A stretch of 64,000 nucleotides of DNA from Polyangiaceae bacterium (lineage in GTDB: Bacteria > Myxococcota_A > Polyangia > Polyangiales > Polyangiaceae): NCBI GenBank assembly GCA_020846005.1, contig JADLEQ010000025.1:1-64000 (forward strand). Direction: 5' to 3'. Below, one piece after another: positions 9,230 to 18,178 of the stretch. Every line of letters begins with the position of its first letter. Position 1 is the stretch's first letter. Below the pieces are notes generated by a model. That model had not been told where the DNA came from, did no database searches, and was given only the letters and a program-made list of their open reading frames with translations. The position numbers were made by a program, and so were the translations under genes.

Positions 9230-9631
9230 ATGTCCGAGTCGCTCGACCAAGTGGAGAGGCTGCTGGAGGTGGCGGGCCGGCGCTTCCAGAGGCTGCCGGA
9301 TGACACGATCGTCGTGGCGTCGGCCGGGCGCACGCCGATCGCGCTCCGGCTCGCGGCGCCGGTGCTCGTCGCGACCGTCGTGATCGGCGATGTCCCCGCC
9401 GAGGGCGAGGGCCCGCTGCTCCGGCGCCTGCTCGAGCTGAACGCGGGCGCGCTGCTCCACGCGGCGTACGGGCTCGTCGGTCGCCGCATCGAGCTGTCGG
9501 CCGCGCTCGAGTCGCAGAACCTCGATCTGAACGAGCTCACCGCGGTCCTCGACGACTTCGACGCCGCGCTCACCGAGCAGGTGCCCGAGCTCGTCCACAT
9601 GCTGCCCGCCGCGCCGCCGTCCGGCGCCTGA
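9230..9631 (+). CDS. YjfI/DUF2170-like protein
   Basis: 133 aa, the same length as E. coli YjfI. The pattern matches DUF2170: an N-terminal helix, short strands, a 'LLRRLLELN' helix, AYGLVGRRIELSAALE, and a helical C-terminus (LNELTAVLDDFDAALTEQV). YjfI is encoded next to the PspA paralogue YjfJ in E. coli, and here too the next gene is a PspA homologue 20 bp downstream, which supports the assignment. It is probably a soluble partner or regulator of that PspA protein. The fold may resemble secretion chaperones (CesT/YbjN-like). Confidence 0.65.
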   Translation: MSESLDQVERLLEVAGRRFQRLPDDTIVVASAGRTPIALRLAAPVLVATVVIGDVPAEGEGPLLRRLLELNAGALLHAAYGLVGRRIELSAALESQNLDLNELTAVLDDFDAALTEQVPELVHMLPAAPPSGA

Positions 9632-9651
9632 CCCGCACCCCGAGGACCGTC

Positions 9652-10467
9652 ATGGGGATCTTCGCCCGACTCGCCGCGCTCATCAAGTCGAACCTCAACG
9701 ATCTCATCAGCCGCTCCGAGGATCCGGAGAAGATGCTGAACCAGATCGTCATCGACATGGGGGCGCAGCTCCTCGAGGCGAAGAAGCAGGTCGCGTCGTC
9801 GATCGCGGACGAGAAGCGCCTGGCGAAGCTCGCCGAGGCGGAGGCCGCCAACGCCGCGGAGTGGGAGCGTCGCGCGATGATGGCTGTCCGCGCGGGAGAC
9901 GACGCGCTCGCGAAGGAGGCGCTCGCGCGGCGGAAGGAGCACGACGGGCTCCGCGCGGCCTACGAGCAGCAGTGGCAGAAGCAGAAGGCGGCCGTCGAGC
10001 AGCTCAAGCTCGCGCTCCGCGCGCTCAACTCGAAGATCGAGGAGGCGAAGCGGAAGAAGAACCTGCTCATCGCGCGGAAGAAGCGCGCCGAGGCGCAGCG
10101 CGCCATCCAGGAGACGATGAGCGGCCTGCGGAACGCGAGCGCCTTCGAGGCGTTCGATCGCATGGAGCAGAAGATCACCCAGCTCGAGGCGGAGGCGGAG
10201 GCCGGCGCCGAGCTCGCCGAGGAGTACTCGGGGGACGTGCTGGCTCACAAGTTCAGCGAGCTCGAGGCTACGGCCGGCGCCGAGGCCGATCTCACGGCGC
10301 TCAAGCAGAAGATGGGCCTCGCGCCGCCGCCGCCGCCGCCCGAGGCCGTCCAGCAGGCGCGCGTGGAGCCCGTCCCCGAGCTGGACCAGCGCGAGGCCGA
10401 CGAGCTCGCGCAGGCGCTCGCCGAGCTGGAGGCCGAAGAGCAGGCGCAGGTGAGGATGCGGCGATGA
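9652..10467 (+). CDS. PspA/IM30-family membrane-remodelling protein
   Basis: 271 aa. It begins MGIFARLAALIKSNLNDLI, the amphipathic helix typical of PspA/Vipp1. A long coiled coil (about 25-190) and the family block DLISRSEDPEKMLNQIVIDM follow. After about 215 the chain is Pro- and Glu-rich (a PPPPPPE stretch), longer than E. coli PspA (222 aa). ESCRT-III-like rods of these proteins protect or reshape the inner membrane under stress. It follows the YjfI-like gene by 20 bp and overlaps the next gene by 4 nt, so the three are probably one operon. No PspF-type regulator adjoins it. Confidence 0.92.
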   Translation: MGIFARLAALIKSNLNDLISRSEDPEKMLNQIVIDMGAQLLEAKKQVASSIADEKRLAKLAEAEAANAAEWERRAMMAVRAGDDALAKEALARRKEHDGLRAAYEQQWQKQKAAVEQLKLALRALNSKIEEAKRKKNLLIARKKRAEAQRAIQETMSGLRNASAFEAFDRMEQKITQLEAEAEAGAELAEEYSGDVLAHKFSELEATAGAEADLTALKQKMGLAPPPPPPEAVQQARVEPVPELDQREADELAQALAELEAEEQAQVRMRR

Positions 10468-12404
10468 GGGCCACGCGCTCCGGCGCCTGGGGCGCCGCGC
10501 TCGCCGCCGGCCTGGTCGCCGCTCCGGCCGTGGCGGGCGGCAGGACGATCACCGCCGATCCGTTCCCGAAGAAGCCGAGCCTCGACGGCGTGCTCCGAGA
10601 GTGGAGCGGCTCGATGACGAGCTTCGGCGAGGTGCTCTCGGGCGCCCCGCGCGAGGGCGATCCGCGCGCGGCGGCGTACGTCGGGTACGACGAGCGCGCG
10701 GTCTATGTCGGCGCCAAGATCGTCGACGCTCGGCTCACGCGCACGGCCGCCGCAGGCGAGGCGGACGATCGGATCACTCTCCACCTCGCCTTCCCGAAGG
10801 TGAGCGGTGGGTACCAGGGGTACTCGGTGGACATCTTCCCCGGCGATCCCGGCAAGCTCGCCGGCGTCGTCAAGCTCGGCGGCGCGCCGATCGCGGGGGC
10901 GAAGGTCGTCGAGGCGCCAGAGAAGGGCGGCTACACCGTCGAGGCGGAGATCCCGTGGGCGGCCTTCCGCGAGGCCGCGACGACTCGCGTGGGGCTCCGC
11001 GCGGCGCTCCGCTACACGGACGTGGACGCCGGCGGCGTCACGGCGGTGGTGGCGACCGCGAGCGGTAAGGCCGTGGCCGAGCTGCCGCCGCTCCTGCTCG
11101 AGGCCGAGGCGGGGCTCGACGCGACGCTGCTCCGCGACAAGGGCCTCGCCTGGCCGCCCCGGCTCGAGGTCTACGGGAACGTCGCCGGGGACGCCGCGGT
11201 CGAGCGGGTCGCGCAGCTCGGCGGCTATCTCACCATCACGGGTCACCGCTTCCGTGGCGGCAAGCAGTTCTACTTCGCAGAGCTCGGCGTGCCGGAGCCG
11301 GAGAGCGTGCGACGCCTGGAGCTCGTCGACTTCGACGGCGACGGCCGCGGCGAGATCGTGATCGTCAAGCGGCTCGGCACGGCGACGGCGTACCGCGAGG
11401 CGCTCGTGGCCCTCCGCCTGGGAGACGGCGACGTACCCGCGCCCCTCTTCGCGCACGAGCTCTCCATCGTCACGCCAGAGGGCAGGGTGGTGAACGAGCT
11501 GCGCTTCCCGAGCCAGGGCAAGCTCCGCGCGATCGAGATCGCGCAGGGCGAGGCGAGCGGCTTCGAGCCGGACGCCTACGCCGAGCCGAAGCCCGGCGAC
11601 ATGCCGAGCGCGCTCCTGCCCTGGGAGTCGGTCGGGTCCCGGACCTGGCGCTGGGACGGCAAAGCCATGGCGAAGGTGTCCGAGACGCCGCACGAGCCCC
11701 GCGCGACCGGGCGGCCCAAGCGGCGACCCCCGGCGGAGGAGGGCCCGCCGCCGCCTCCTCCTCCGCGGCCCCCAACGGCCGACGAGCTGCTCGATCGGGT
11801 CTACGCGCTCTACAGGAAGGAGCGGGGCGTGGGCGAGAGCAGGCCCCGCTTCGATTTCGTGACCGACGTGGCGGGCGGCTCCGAGACGGAGCGCGTGCTC
11901 GTCCACCAGCGCGACATCGTGGTCTTCGGCAAGGGGTTCCGCGCGGGGACGAGCTACGCGTTCATCACCGTCGGCGTGGCCGATCCGCGCGACGTGCTGG
12001 ACGCTACCGCCCGCGATCTCACCGGCGACGGCAAGGCGGAGATCCTCGTGCGAGGTGTCCTGCACGCGAAGAGCAGCAAGGAGCTCGGCGAGAAGGTGGT
12101 CGACCGCCACGCGCTGTTCGTCTACCGCGTGGCAGAAGACGGCGTGCGGCGCGTGTTCGCCGCGGAGACGAGCCGGGCGTTCGAGGGTCAGCGGATCCTC
12201 GGCGCCGTGGCCTGGCAGCGGGCAGGCGGCGGGAAGGTGCGCATCGAGCTCCGGCCCGGGCGCGCGCTCGGCTGGACGGAGCGCACCTACCCGTTCCCGA
12301 TCGACACCGCGCCCGCTGGTGGCCTCGAGCCGCTCCTCGTGCCGTGGGGTGGCGTCGAGCGCCGCGTGTACGCGTGGGACGGCGCGGCCTTCACGGCCCA
12401 GTGA
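10464..12404 (+). CDS. Exported protein with CBM9/DOMON-like domain and FG-GAP-like repeats
   Basis: 646 aa with an N-terminal signal peptide (cleavage after AVAGG, about residue 26). The next 170 residues resemble carbohydrate-binding family 9-like beta-sandwiches: LDGVLREWSG, AAYVGYDERAVYVGAKI and VEAEIPWAAF. The middle and C-terminal parts contain two calcium-binding-like loops (DFDGDGRGEIVIVK and DLTGDGKAEILVRG) typical of FG-GAP/VCBS propeller blades, separated by a Pro-rich linker (about 420-435). ATG 10464 overlaps the pspA stop (ATGA), so translation is probably coupled. An exported sensor or binding protein coupled to a PspA gene is unusual. The ligand is unknown. Confidence 0.75.
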   Translation: MRATRSGAWGAALAAGLVAAPAVAGGRTITADPFPKKPSLDGVLREWSGSMTSFGEVLSGAPREGDPRAAAYVGYDERAVYVGAKIVDARLTRTAAAGEADDRITLHLAFPKVSGGYQGYSVDIFPGDPGKLAGVVKLGGAPIAGAKVVEAPEKGGYTVEAEIPWAAFREAATTRVGLRAALRYTDVDAGGVTAVVATASGKAVAELPPLLLEAEAGLDATLLRDKGLAWPPRLEVYGNVAGDAAVERVAQLGGYLTITGHRFRGGKQFYFAELGVPEPESVRRLELVDFDGDGRGEIVIVKRLGTATAYREALVALRLGDGDVPAPLFAHELSIVTPEGRVVNELRFPSQGKLRAIEIAQGEASGFEPDAYAEPKPGDMPSALLPWESVGSRTWRWDGKAMAKVSETPHEPRATGRPKRRPPAEEGPPPPPPPRPPTADELLDRVYALYRKERGVGESRPRFDFVTDVAGGSETERVLVHQRDIVVFGKGFRAGTSYAFITVGVADPRDVLDATARDLTGDGKAEILVRGVLHAKSSKELGEKVVDRHALFVYRVAEDGVRRVFAAETSRAFEGQRILGAVAWQRAGGGKVRIELRPGRALGWTERTYPFPIDTAPAGGLEPLLVPWGGVERRVYAWDGAAFTAQ

Positions 12405-12417
12405 CGGCGCGGCGGCA

Positions 12418-12460
12418 GCGCTCGCGCGTGACCCCAGGCAGCGGCGCTCGCGCGTGACCC
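12418..12460 (+). repeat. Short tandem direct repeat, 17 bp, period 26
   Basis: The 17-mer beginning GCGCTCGCGCG occurs exactly at 12418-12434 and again at 12444-12460, in the 101-bp gap between two plus-strand genes. It could be an operator pair or simply a slippage duplication. Confidence 0.7.
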
Positions 12461-12492
12461 GAGGCGGCGCGCCCTGGGATCGAGGCGTGTGA

Positions 12493-12498
12493 TATCCT
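12493..12498 (+). promoter_or_regulatory. Putative -10 hexamer of the lipoprotein gene at 12506
   Basis: TATCCT lies 7 nt before ATG 12506 with no Shine-Dalgarno. The repeat at 12418-12460 lies just upstream. Confidence 0.4.
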
Positions 12499-12505
12499 CG
12501 CCAGC

Positions 12506-13756
12506 ATGAAGAGGGTCACCACCGTGCTGGGCTGGGCGATCGCGTGCGCGCTGCTCGCGCCGGCCTGCAGCGAGGAGGAGGGCGGGGCCGGCGCGGCCGC
12601 CGCGACCGGGGGCGCCGGCGGCGCGTCGGGCGGCGCCGCCGGAGGCGCGGGCGCCAGCGGTGCGAGCGGCGGCGGGGGTGACGCCGCGGCGAGCGACGCC
12701 CCCGCGGACGCGCCGACCGACGGCGGGCCCGGGTGCGCGACGTTCGATCCGGCGCAGCCGACCGTGAGCTGCCTCGACGTGGCTGGCGGCGATCCCGAGG
12801 TGGTCGCCGGCGCGGTGTTCGCGGTGAGCTACGTGTACGTCGACGAAGACCGGGACCGGCAGAAGGATCCCGACGCCTGGCGCAAGCTCGGCTTCGACGT
12901 GGATGGTCAGGCCACGGACGCCTCGAGCGCGAACCACTGCGCCCCGTACGGCGGCGCGGACGTCGCCTCCGTGAAGACGGACGGCGACTCCGGGATCGAC
13001 AACGGCTTCGTCAAGTCGCTCGCGCCGGTGATCTCGGGGCTGTCGTCGGGCTGGGTGGAGAGCTGGAACCGCGCGCTCGCCCAGGGCAGCGGCACCATCC
13101 TCGTCCGTGTCCCGGGGCTCGACGCGTCGAGCGGGGGTGCCCTCCCGGCCTACGGATACTCGTCCGTCGAGGCGTGCACGGACTGGCCGCTCCCGCCCGA
13201 CGGCGGCCTCGACGCCGGCGGCGCGGACGCCGCAGTGGGGGAGGGGGGTACAGGGTCGCGGCGCGCCGTCGCGCTGGACCGCACGAGCGTGTGCGAGGGG
13301 GACGTGGAGCGGCCGCTCTGGTCGGCGCCGGGCGGCACGCTGACGGGCGATCGCTGGGCCTCCGGGGTCGTCCCCGAGGCGTTCGTGGCGATCCCGCTCT
13401 CGGACGCCACGCTCGTCGTCCGCCTGAGGAGTGTCCGCCTGGAGATGACGCTCTCGGCCGACCGAGAGAGCGCGACGCTCGGCGTGCTCTCCGGCGTGGT
13501 CGACGTGGAGGAGCTCGTCGCGCAGCTGATCCGCATCAAGGGCGCGCTCACCCAGCTCGCGTGCACGATCCCCTCGCTGATCGACGGTTACCTCGAGACG
13601 GTGCGGAGGGCCGCCGACATCCTGCCGGATGGCACGCAGGACCCGACGAAGACCTGCGCCGGGCTCACCCTCGGCCTGGGCTTCGACGCCCGGCGGGTCG
13701 ACGTGCGCGCGGTGGCGCAGACGCCGCTGCCCGCCGACACCTGCGACGGCGGCTGA
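12506..13756 (+). CDS. Lipoprotein of unknown function
   Basis: 416 aa. The signal peptide ends LLAPACS (Cys21). A long Gly/Ala/Ser linker (about 25-65) precedes a mature domain rich in Asp and short strands (SYVYVDEDRDRQKDP, DGDSGIDNGF). The C-terminal 200 residues contain VFAVSYVYV-like and SVRLEMTLSADRESA strands and a helical region ending ADTCDGG. I do not recognise the family. It is predicted to be exported and anchored in a membrane. The linker is shared in style with three other exported proteins in the window. It is convergent with prfB. Confidence 0.8.
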   Translation: MKRVTTVLGWAIACALLAPACSEEEGGAGAAAATGGAGGASGGAAGGAGASGASGGGGDAAASDAPADAPTDGGPGCATFDPAQPTVSCLDVAGGDPEVVAGAVFAVSYVYVDEDRDRQKDPDAWRKLGFDVDGQATDASSANHCAPYGGADVASVKTDGDSGIDNGFVKSLAPVISGLSSGWVESWNRALAQGSGTILVRVPGLDASSGGALPAYGYSSVEACTDWPLPPDGGLDAGGADAAVGEGGTGSRRAVALDRTSVCEGDVERPLWSAPGGTLTGDRWASGVVPEAFVAIPLSDATLVVRLRSVRLEMTLSADRESATLGVLSGVVDVEELVAQLIRIKGALTQLACTIPSLIDGYLETVRRAADILPDGTQDPTKTCAGLTLGLGFDARRVDVRAVAQTPLPADTCDGG

Positions 13757-13801
13757 TCCGGCCGGGACTGGGCCCGCCGCCCTCGTGCGCCGCGCCTCGT
13801 C

Positions 13802-14945
13802 TCAGTCCGTCGGGGCGTTCCGCAGCGGGACGAAATCCCGCTGCGCGCCCCCGGAGCGCATCAGCAGGAAGGCCTCGATGAAGTCGTCGAGGTCGCCGTC
13901 CAGGACGCCGCTCACCGCGCCCGTCTCGTGCTCCGTCCGCAGATCCTTCACGAGCTGGTACGGCTGGAGCACGTAGCTTCGGATCTGGTTCCCCCAGGCG
14001 ATCTGGCCCTTCTGTGCCTCGTACGCGGCGTGCGCCTGCTCGCGCTTCTGCAGCTCCATCTCGTAGAGCTTCGCCTTCAACATCTTGAGCGCCATCGCGC
14101 GGTTCTGGTGCTGGCTGCGCTCGGCGCGGCACACGATCATCACGCCGGTCGGGAGGTGGCGCAGGCGTACGGCCGTCTCCACCTTGTTCACGTTCTGACC
14201 TCCCTTGCCGCCTGCGCGCATCGTCGTGATCTCGAGGTCTCCCTCCTTCACGTCGATCTCGATCTCGTCCTCGATGTCCGGCGTCACCTCCACCGCGGCG
14301 AAGCTCGTCTGCCGTCGCGCGTTGCCATCGAACGGGCTGATGCGCACGAGCCGGTGCACGCCCATCTCGGCCCGGAGGTAGCCGTAGGCGTTCGGCCCGG
14401 TGACGGTGAACGAAGCGCCGTCGATCCCGGCCTCCTCGGCCGCCTGGTAGTCGACCAGCTCCGTCTTGAACCCGCGCCGTTCGCACCAGCGGAGGTACAT
14501 CCGGAGGAGCATCTCAGCCCAGTCCTTGGCGTCCGTCCCGCCGGCGCCCGGCTGGATGCTGACGATCGCGTTGGCGTGGTCCGCAGGGCCGGACAGCATC
14601 CGCGCGAGCTCGGCGCTGCGCACGCGCCTGGCGAGACCCTTGGCCTGCGTCGCCACGTCGGCGAGCGTCGCGTCGTCGCCCTCGGCGGCCGCCAGCTCGA
14701 AGAGCTCGCGCGCGTCCGTCGCGTCGCGCACGAGCGATTCCATGGCGGCGAGCTTCTCGGCGGCCGCCGCTCGCTTGCGCAGGAGCGCCTGCGCCTTCTC
14801 CTGATCGTCCCAGAAACCGGACTCGCTCGAGAGCTGATCGAGCTCGGCTACTTCGCGTTCGAGCTGAGGGACGTCAAAGAGACCCCCTTAGCGCGTCGAC
14901 GCGCCTTGAGAGGTCCTCGAGGAGATTGCGGGTGTCCGAGACCAT
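13802..14945 (-). CDS. prfB: Peptide chain release factor 2, with programmed +1 frameshift
   Basis: Translation starts at ATG 14945 and reads 23 codons ending LRGSL before an in-frame TGA at 14874-14876. A +1 shift on CTT TGA C then continues as [12 protein letters not shown] to 13802, giving 380 aa. The site (AGG GGG TCT CTT TGA C, with AGGGGG as an internal Shine-Dalgarno-like stimulator) is the classic prfB autoregulatory frameshift: low RF2 slows termination at UGA and favours shifting. RF2 hallmarks are SPF ([11 protein letters not shown]) and GGQ ([12 protein letters not shown]). RF2 releases peptides at UGA and UAA. Plain gene calling would give a truncated 313-aa product from 14743. 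Confidence 0.95.
14868..14888 (-). promoter_or_regulatory. prfB programmed +1 ribosomal frameshift site
   Basis: On the minus strand, AGGGGG (14883-14888) sits 3 nt before CTT (14877-14879), followed by TGA (14874-14876) and C. This is the same arrangement as in E. coli prfB (AGG GGG TAT CTT TGA C), with one codon changed. Confidence 0.93.
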
Positions 14946-15002
14946 GGCGTCGCTCCTCTAGCCGACCCGGCGCCCCCGCGCCACCCGGCGCCATCGCCCG
15001 CG

Positions 15003-16172
15003 TCATTCGCGCATCGCGACGGACGGGGACACCCGCGCCGCCTGGAGCGCCGGGGGGAGCCCGCCGACGAGGCCCATCAGCGTCGCGAAGACCATCGCGC
15101 CGACCATCGCGCTCGTCGACGGCTCGAACCGGAAGACCACCTCGGCGAAGGTGTTGAAATTGGTGGTCGAGAACTTCGCCATGCCGAGGAGGTTGGAGGC
15201 GGCCGCGCCCACGGCGCCCCCCGCCACGCAGAGCAGGATCGACTCGAGGAGGAACGACAGGAGGATGACCCGGCGGCGGAACCCGAGGGCCCGCAGCACG
15301 CCGATCTCGCGCTTCCGCTGCGCGACCTGCGCGTACATGGTGATCATGGCGCCCACCATCGCGCCAGCGGAGAAGAAGATCGCCACCATCATCCCCAGGA
15401 TCTTGATGAACTTCGCGAGGCCGTCCGACTGGTCCTCGTGGTACTGCGTCTCGCGGAAGACATCGACCTTGAGGCGAGGGTCGGCCTCCAGCCGGGCCTC
15501 GAGCGCAGTGAGCGCGCCCTCGTCGCGCATCCGCCCGGTGATCGACGAGTAGACGCCGGACCTGCCGAACATCGCGCGCAGCACGTCCACGTCGCCCCAG
15601 AGCTCGCTCTCCACGCCGGCGCCCTTGGCCTCGAAGACCCCGACGATGGTGACCTCGCGCCCGGCGCGGACCTTCACGCGCCGCCCGATCGCCGTGCCCT
15701 CGAAGCGCTCGGTCGTCGCCCGACCGACGATCACCTCGTCCGTCCCGGGCTGGAAGCGGCGCCCCTCCACGATCCGGACGTTCTCCCGGAGGCGGAAGCT
15801 CTCGTCCCTCACGCCCCGCACCGTGAGGTTGCTCATGCCGCCGCCTTGGATGGGCAGCGTCATCACCATCACCAGCTCCCCGGCCGCGAGCGCCGCGCCC
15901 GTCTCGGTGCGGGACAAGCCCTCGTCGTCCAAGATCACGCGGGCGTCTTCGTCCGTGATGCCGCTCTGGAGCTCGACCTGCGACCCCTTGCGGAGCACGA
16001 TGACGTTCGCCGGGCTGCCCGAGGAGCCGAGCGTCTTGCGGATGCCGTCCGAGAGCATGGTGACGGCCGAGAAGACGAACACCACGAGCCCGACGCCGAG
16101 CGCGGTGGCCACCGTGGTCCCTCGGCGCGCGAGCAAGCTCCGGACGTTGTAGCCGACGGGTACGAACGCCAT
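15003..16172 (-). CDS. ABC transporter permease, MacB/FtsX type (second permease)
   Basis: 389 aa. There is an N-terminal transmembrane helix (about 20-42, VATALGVGLVVFVFSAVTML), a large periplasmic domain (about 45-250), then three C-terminal helices with the FtsX signature (KREIGVLRALGFRRRVIL). It starts at ATG 16172, 1 nt after the stop of the preceding permease, so the two are probably translationally coupled and form a heterodimer. It is the last gene of a four-gene operon. The substrate is unknown. The architecture fits MacAB/LolCDE-like mechanotransmission rather than import. Confidence 0.9.
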   Translation of the reverse strand: MAFVPVGYNVRSLLARRGTTVATALGVGLVVFVFSAVTMLSDGIRKTLGSSGSPANVIVLRKGSQVELQSGITDEDARVILDDEGLSRTETGAALAAGELVMVMTLPIQGGGMSNLTVRGVRDESFRLRENVRIVEGRRFQPGTDEVIVGRATTERFEGTAIGRRVKVRAGREVTIVGVFEAKGAGVESELWGDVDVLRAMFGRSGVYSSITGRMRDEGALTALEARLEADPRLKVDVFRETQYHEDQSDGLAKFIKILGMMVAIFFSAGAMVGAMITMYAQVAQRKREIGVLRALGFRRRVILLSFLLESILLCVAGGAVGAAASNLLGMAKFSTTNFNTFAEVVFRFEPSTSAMVGAMVFATLMGLVGGLPPALQAARVSPSVAMRE

Positions 16173-16173
16173 C

Positions 16174-17334
16174 TCAAAGCCTCCGCAGCGCCTGGACGAC
16201 CTCGAGCCGCGCGGCGGACCACGCGGGCACGAGCGACGCCACGAGCCCGATGATCGCGGCCAGCCCCAGGCCGAGGAACACGCTGGTCGTCGACATCGAG
16301 TAGTAGGGAAAGAACTGGCCGAAGTTGTCCTCGAGCCACTTGCCGAAGGCGTTGACCACGACGAGGGACGCGGCGACACCCACGACGCCCCCGGCGATCC
16401 CCATCACGAGCCCCTCGCCGCCGACCAGCAGGGCGAGGTGGCGTGGCTGGAAGCCGATGGCGCGGAGGACACCGTACTCGTGGGTGCGCTCCCGCACGCC
16501 CATCGCGATCGTGTTCGCGAGGATGAGCCCCATGATGCACAGGATCACCACGCTGACTACGTCCAGCGCCTTCAGCACCGTGGAGAACATGCTCAGGAAG
16601 GAGAGGTTGAACGCCCGCTCGCTCTCGGTGAGCGTCTCGGTGTCGCTGTTGGCGAAGAGCTCGTCCACCGCGCGCGCGATCGCCGGGCCCTGGGATGCGT
16701 CAGCCACGCGGATGCCGAGGAAGCCGATCTGGTCCTTGCGCGACGCATCGGCGATCTCGTTCAGGTACTTCCAGTGGAAGAAGAGCGTGCTCTTGTCGAA
16801 GGTCTTGCGCTTGGTGCCGTAGATGCCGCGCACCGTGAGCTGGAGGTCGCCTGGATAGATCGTCCCTCGCAGCGTGATCCGGTCGCCGACCTTCCAGCCC
16901 TTCTGCCCGGCCAGCGCTTCGCCGACGATGCAGCCCGTCGGGTCGGTGCGCCACTCGGCGAGCTGCCCCGGCGGGATCACGACCTCGTCGTACGTCTCGA
17001 AGTACGTCTCCCCGTCGACGGCGAAGTTGGCGAAGAACGCCCGCTCGTCCTTCGGGTCGACGGCGCCGACCCAGTTGGCGTACGTGACGGCGGTGATGCC
17101 CGTCACGCGGTCCTTCACCTTCTCGAAGTATGCCCGCGGCATGGGGAGCGTGATGCTCACCTTGTGGCGCGTGGCGAGCCGATCCTGGGACGCCGCGTCG
17201 ACCCCCGCGTACCAGGCCTCGATGGTGGTGCGCAGGAACGTGAAGGCGAGGATGGCGATGGCCACGCCGAGCAGCGTGAGGACGCTCCGGAAGAGGTTCC
17301 GGAGCATGCCCTTGGCGGCGAGGAGGAACAGCAC
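16174..17334 (-). CDS. ABC transporter permease, MacB/FtsX type (first permease)
   Basis: 386 aa. N-terminal transmembrane helix ([18 protein letters not shown]), periplasmic domain (about 40-260), then three helices including the FtsX-type [22 protein letters not shown] 17334 has GAGGAG about 9 nt upstream, overlapping the end of the ATPase gene (12-nt gap). It is paralogous in layout to the downstream permease, and both should pair with the ATPase encoded upstream. Confidence 0.9.
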   Translation of the reverse strand: MLFLLAAKGMLRNLFRSVLTLLGVAIAILAFTFLRTTIEAWYAGVDAASQDRLATRHKVSITLPMPRAYFEKVKDRVTGITAVTYANWVGAVDPKDERAFFANFAVDGETYFETYDEVVIPPGQLAEWRTDPTGCIVGEALAGQKGWKVGDRITLRGTIYPGDLQLTVRGIYGTKRKTFDKSTLFFHWKYLNEIADASRKDQIGFLGIRVADASQGPAIARAVDELFANSDTETLTESERAFNLSFLSMFSTVLKALDVVSVVILCIMGLILANTIAMGVRERTHEYGVLRAIGFQPRHLALLVGGEGLVMGIAGGVVGVAASLVVVNAFGKWLEDNFGQFFPYYSMSTTSVFLGLGLAAIIGLVASLVPAWSAARLEVVQALRRL

Positions 17335-17346
17335 GGTGGGGGCTCC

Positions 17347-18027
17347 TCAGGCGACCAGCAGCTTGCCCTTGTCCATGCGCCGCACGACCTTCGCGCGCTC
17401 GGCGGCGAGCGGGTCGTGCGTGACCATGAAGATCGTCTTGCCGAGCTCGTCGTTCAGCTTGGCGAACAAGCCGAGGATCTCCTCGGCGCTGTGGCGATCG
17501 AGGTCGCCGGTGGGCTCGTCGGCCACGATGATCTTCGGATCCGTCGCGATGGCGCGCGCGATGGCGACGCGCTGCTCCTGCCCGCCGGAGAGCTGGCGCG
17601 GCAGGTGATCCATCCGGTCGGCCAGGCCGACGATGCGCAACGCCGTGGCGACGTGCTGCTTGCGCTGCGCGGTGGAGAGCGGCGAGAGCACCAGCGGGAG
17701 CTCGACGTTCTGCGCGGCCGTGAGGACGGGGATGAGGTTGAACGCCTGGAACACGAAGCCGATGTTGCGCGCCCGCCAGTCCGCCAGCCCGCCCTCCGAG
17801 AGCCTGCCCAGATCCTCGCCCGCGACGCGGAGGGTGCCGGCGGTGGGCCGGTCCAGCCCGGCGATGAGGTTCAGCAGCGTGCTCTTGCCGGAGCCGCTCG
17901 GGCCCATCAGCGCCTCGAACGAGCCGGCCTCCACCGTAAGGTCGAGGCCGTCCAGCACCTTCACGGGCTGGCGCCCGCGGGTGAAGGTCTTCTCGACCGC
18001 GCGCAGCTCCACGATCGGATCCGCCAA
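17347..18027 (-). CDS. ABC transporter ATPase, MacB/LolD type
   Basis: 226 aa, the usual length. Walker [10 protein letters not shown] (43-51), Q-loop [14 protein letters not shown], signature [14 protein letters not shown], Walker [13 protein letters not shown] and switch THD are all intact. The long '[17 protein letters not shown]' block is typical of LolD/MacB ATPases. The start is TTG 18027 (reading M-ADPIVEL) with GAGGAG about 9 nt upstream. It powers the two permeases downstream. It is separated from the membrane fusion protein gene by 151 bp that hold a short GC-rich repeat. Confidence 0.93.
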   Translation of the reverse strand: MADPIVELRAVEKTFTRGRQPVKVLDGLDLTVEAGSFEALMGPSGSGKSTLLNLIAGLDRPTAGTLRVAGEDLGRLSEGGLADWRARNIGFVFQAFNLIPVLTAAQNVELPLVLSPLSTAQRKQHVATALRIVGLADRMDHLPRQLSGGQEQRVAIARAIATDPKIIVADEPTGDLDRHSAEEILGLFAKLNDELGKTIFMVTHDPLAAERAKVVRRMDKGKLLVA

Positions 18028-18080
18028 GGTGCTTCGCTCCTCAGACCGGGGTGTGGCCCGACAGAGCCGCGCGCCGCGCG

Positions 18081-18105
18081 GCCCGAGCCGGCCCGAGCCG
18101 GCCCG
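18081..18105 (-). repeat. GC-rich 10-bp tandem repeat between efflux genes
   Basis: GCCCGAGCCG is repeated 2.5 times. The GCCGGC units are self-complementary, so RNA from this spacer can fold, possibly acting as an attenuator or partial terminator between the fusion-protein gene and the ATPase gene. The regulatory role is speculation. Confidence 0.55.
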
Positions 18106-18178
18106 TTACATGGCGCAGCGGGCGGGCGTGCGCAACTGGAGGGACGCCGCCCTGCGGGGCCGGCGGCTCGGCCGGGTG

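Noticed and set aside
13802-14743. prfB as a truncated 313-aa gene or a pseudogene
   Set aside because: The upstream part is present in another frame joined by a canonical RF2 frameshift site, so the gene is intact.
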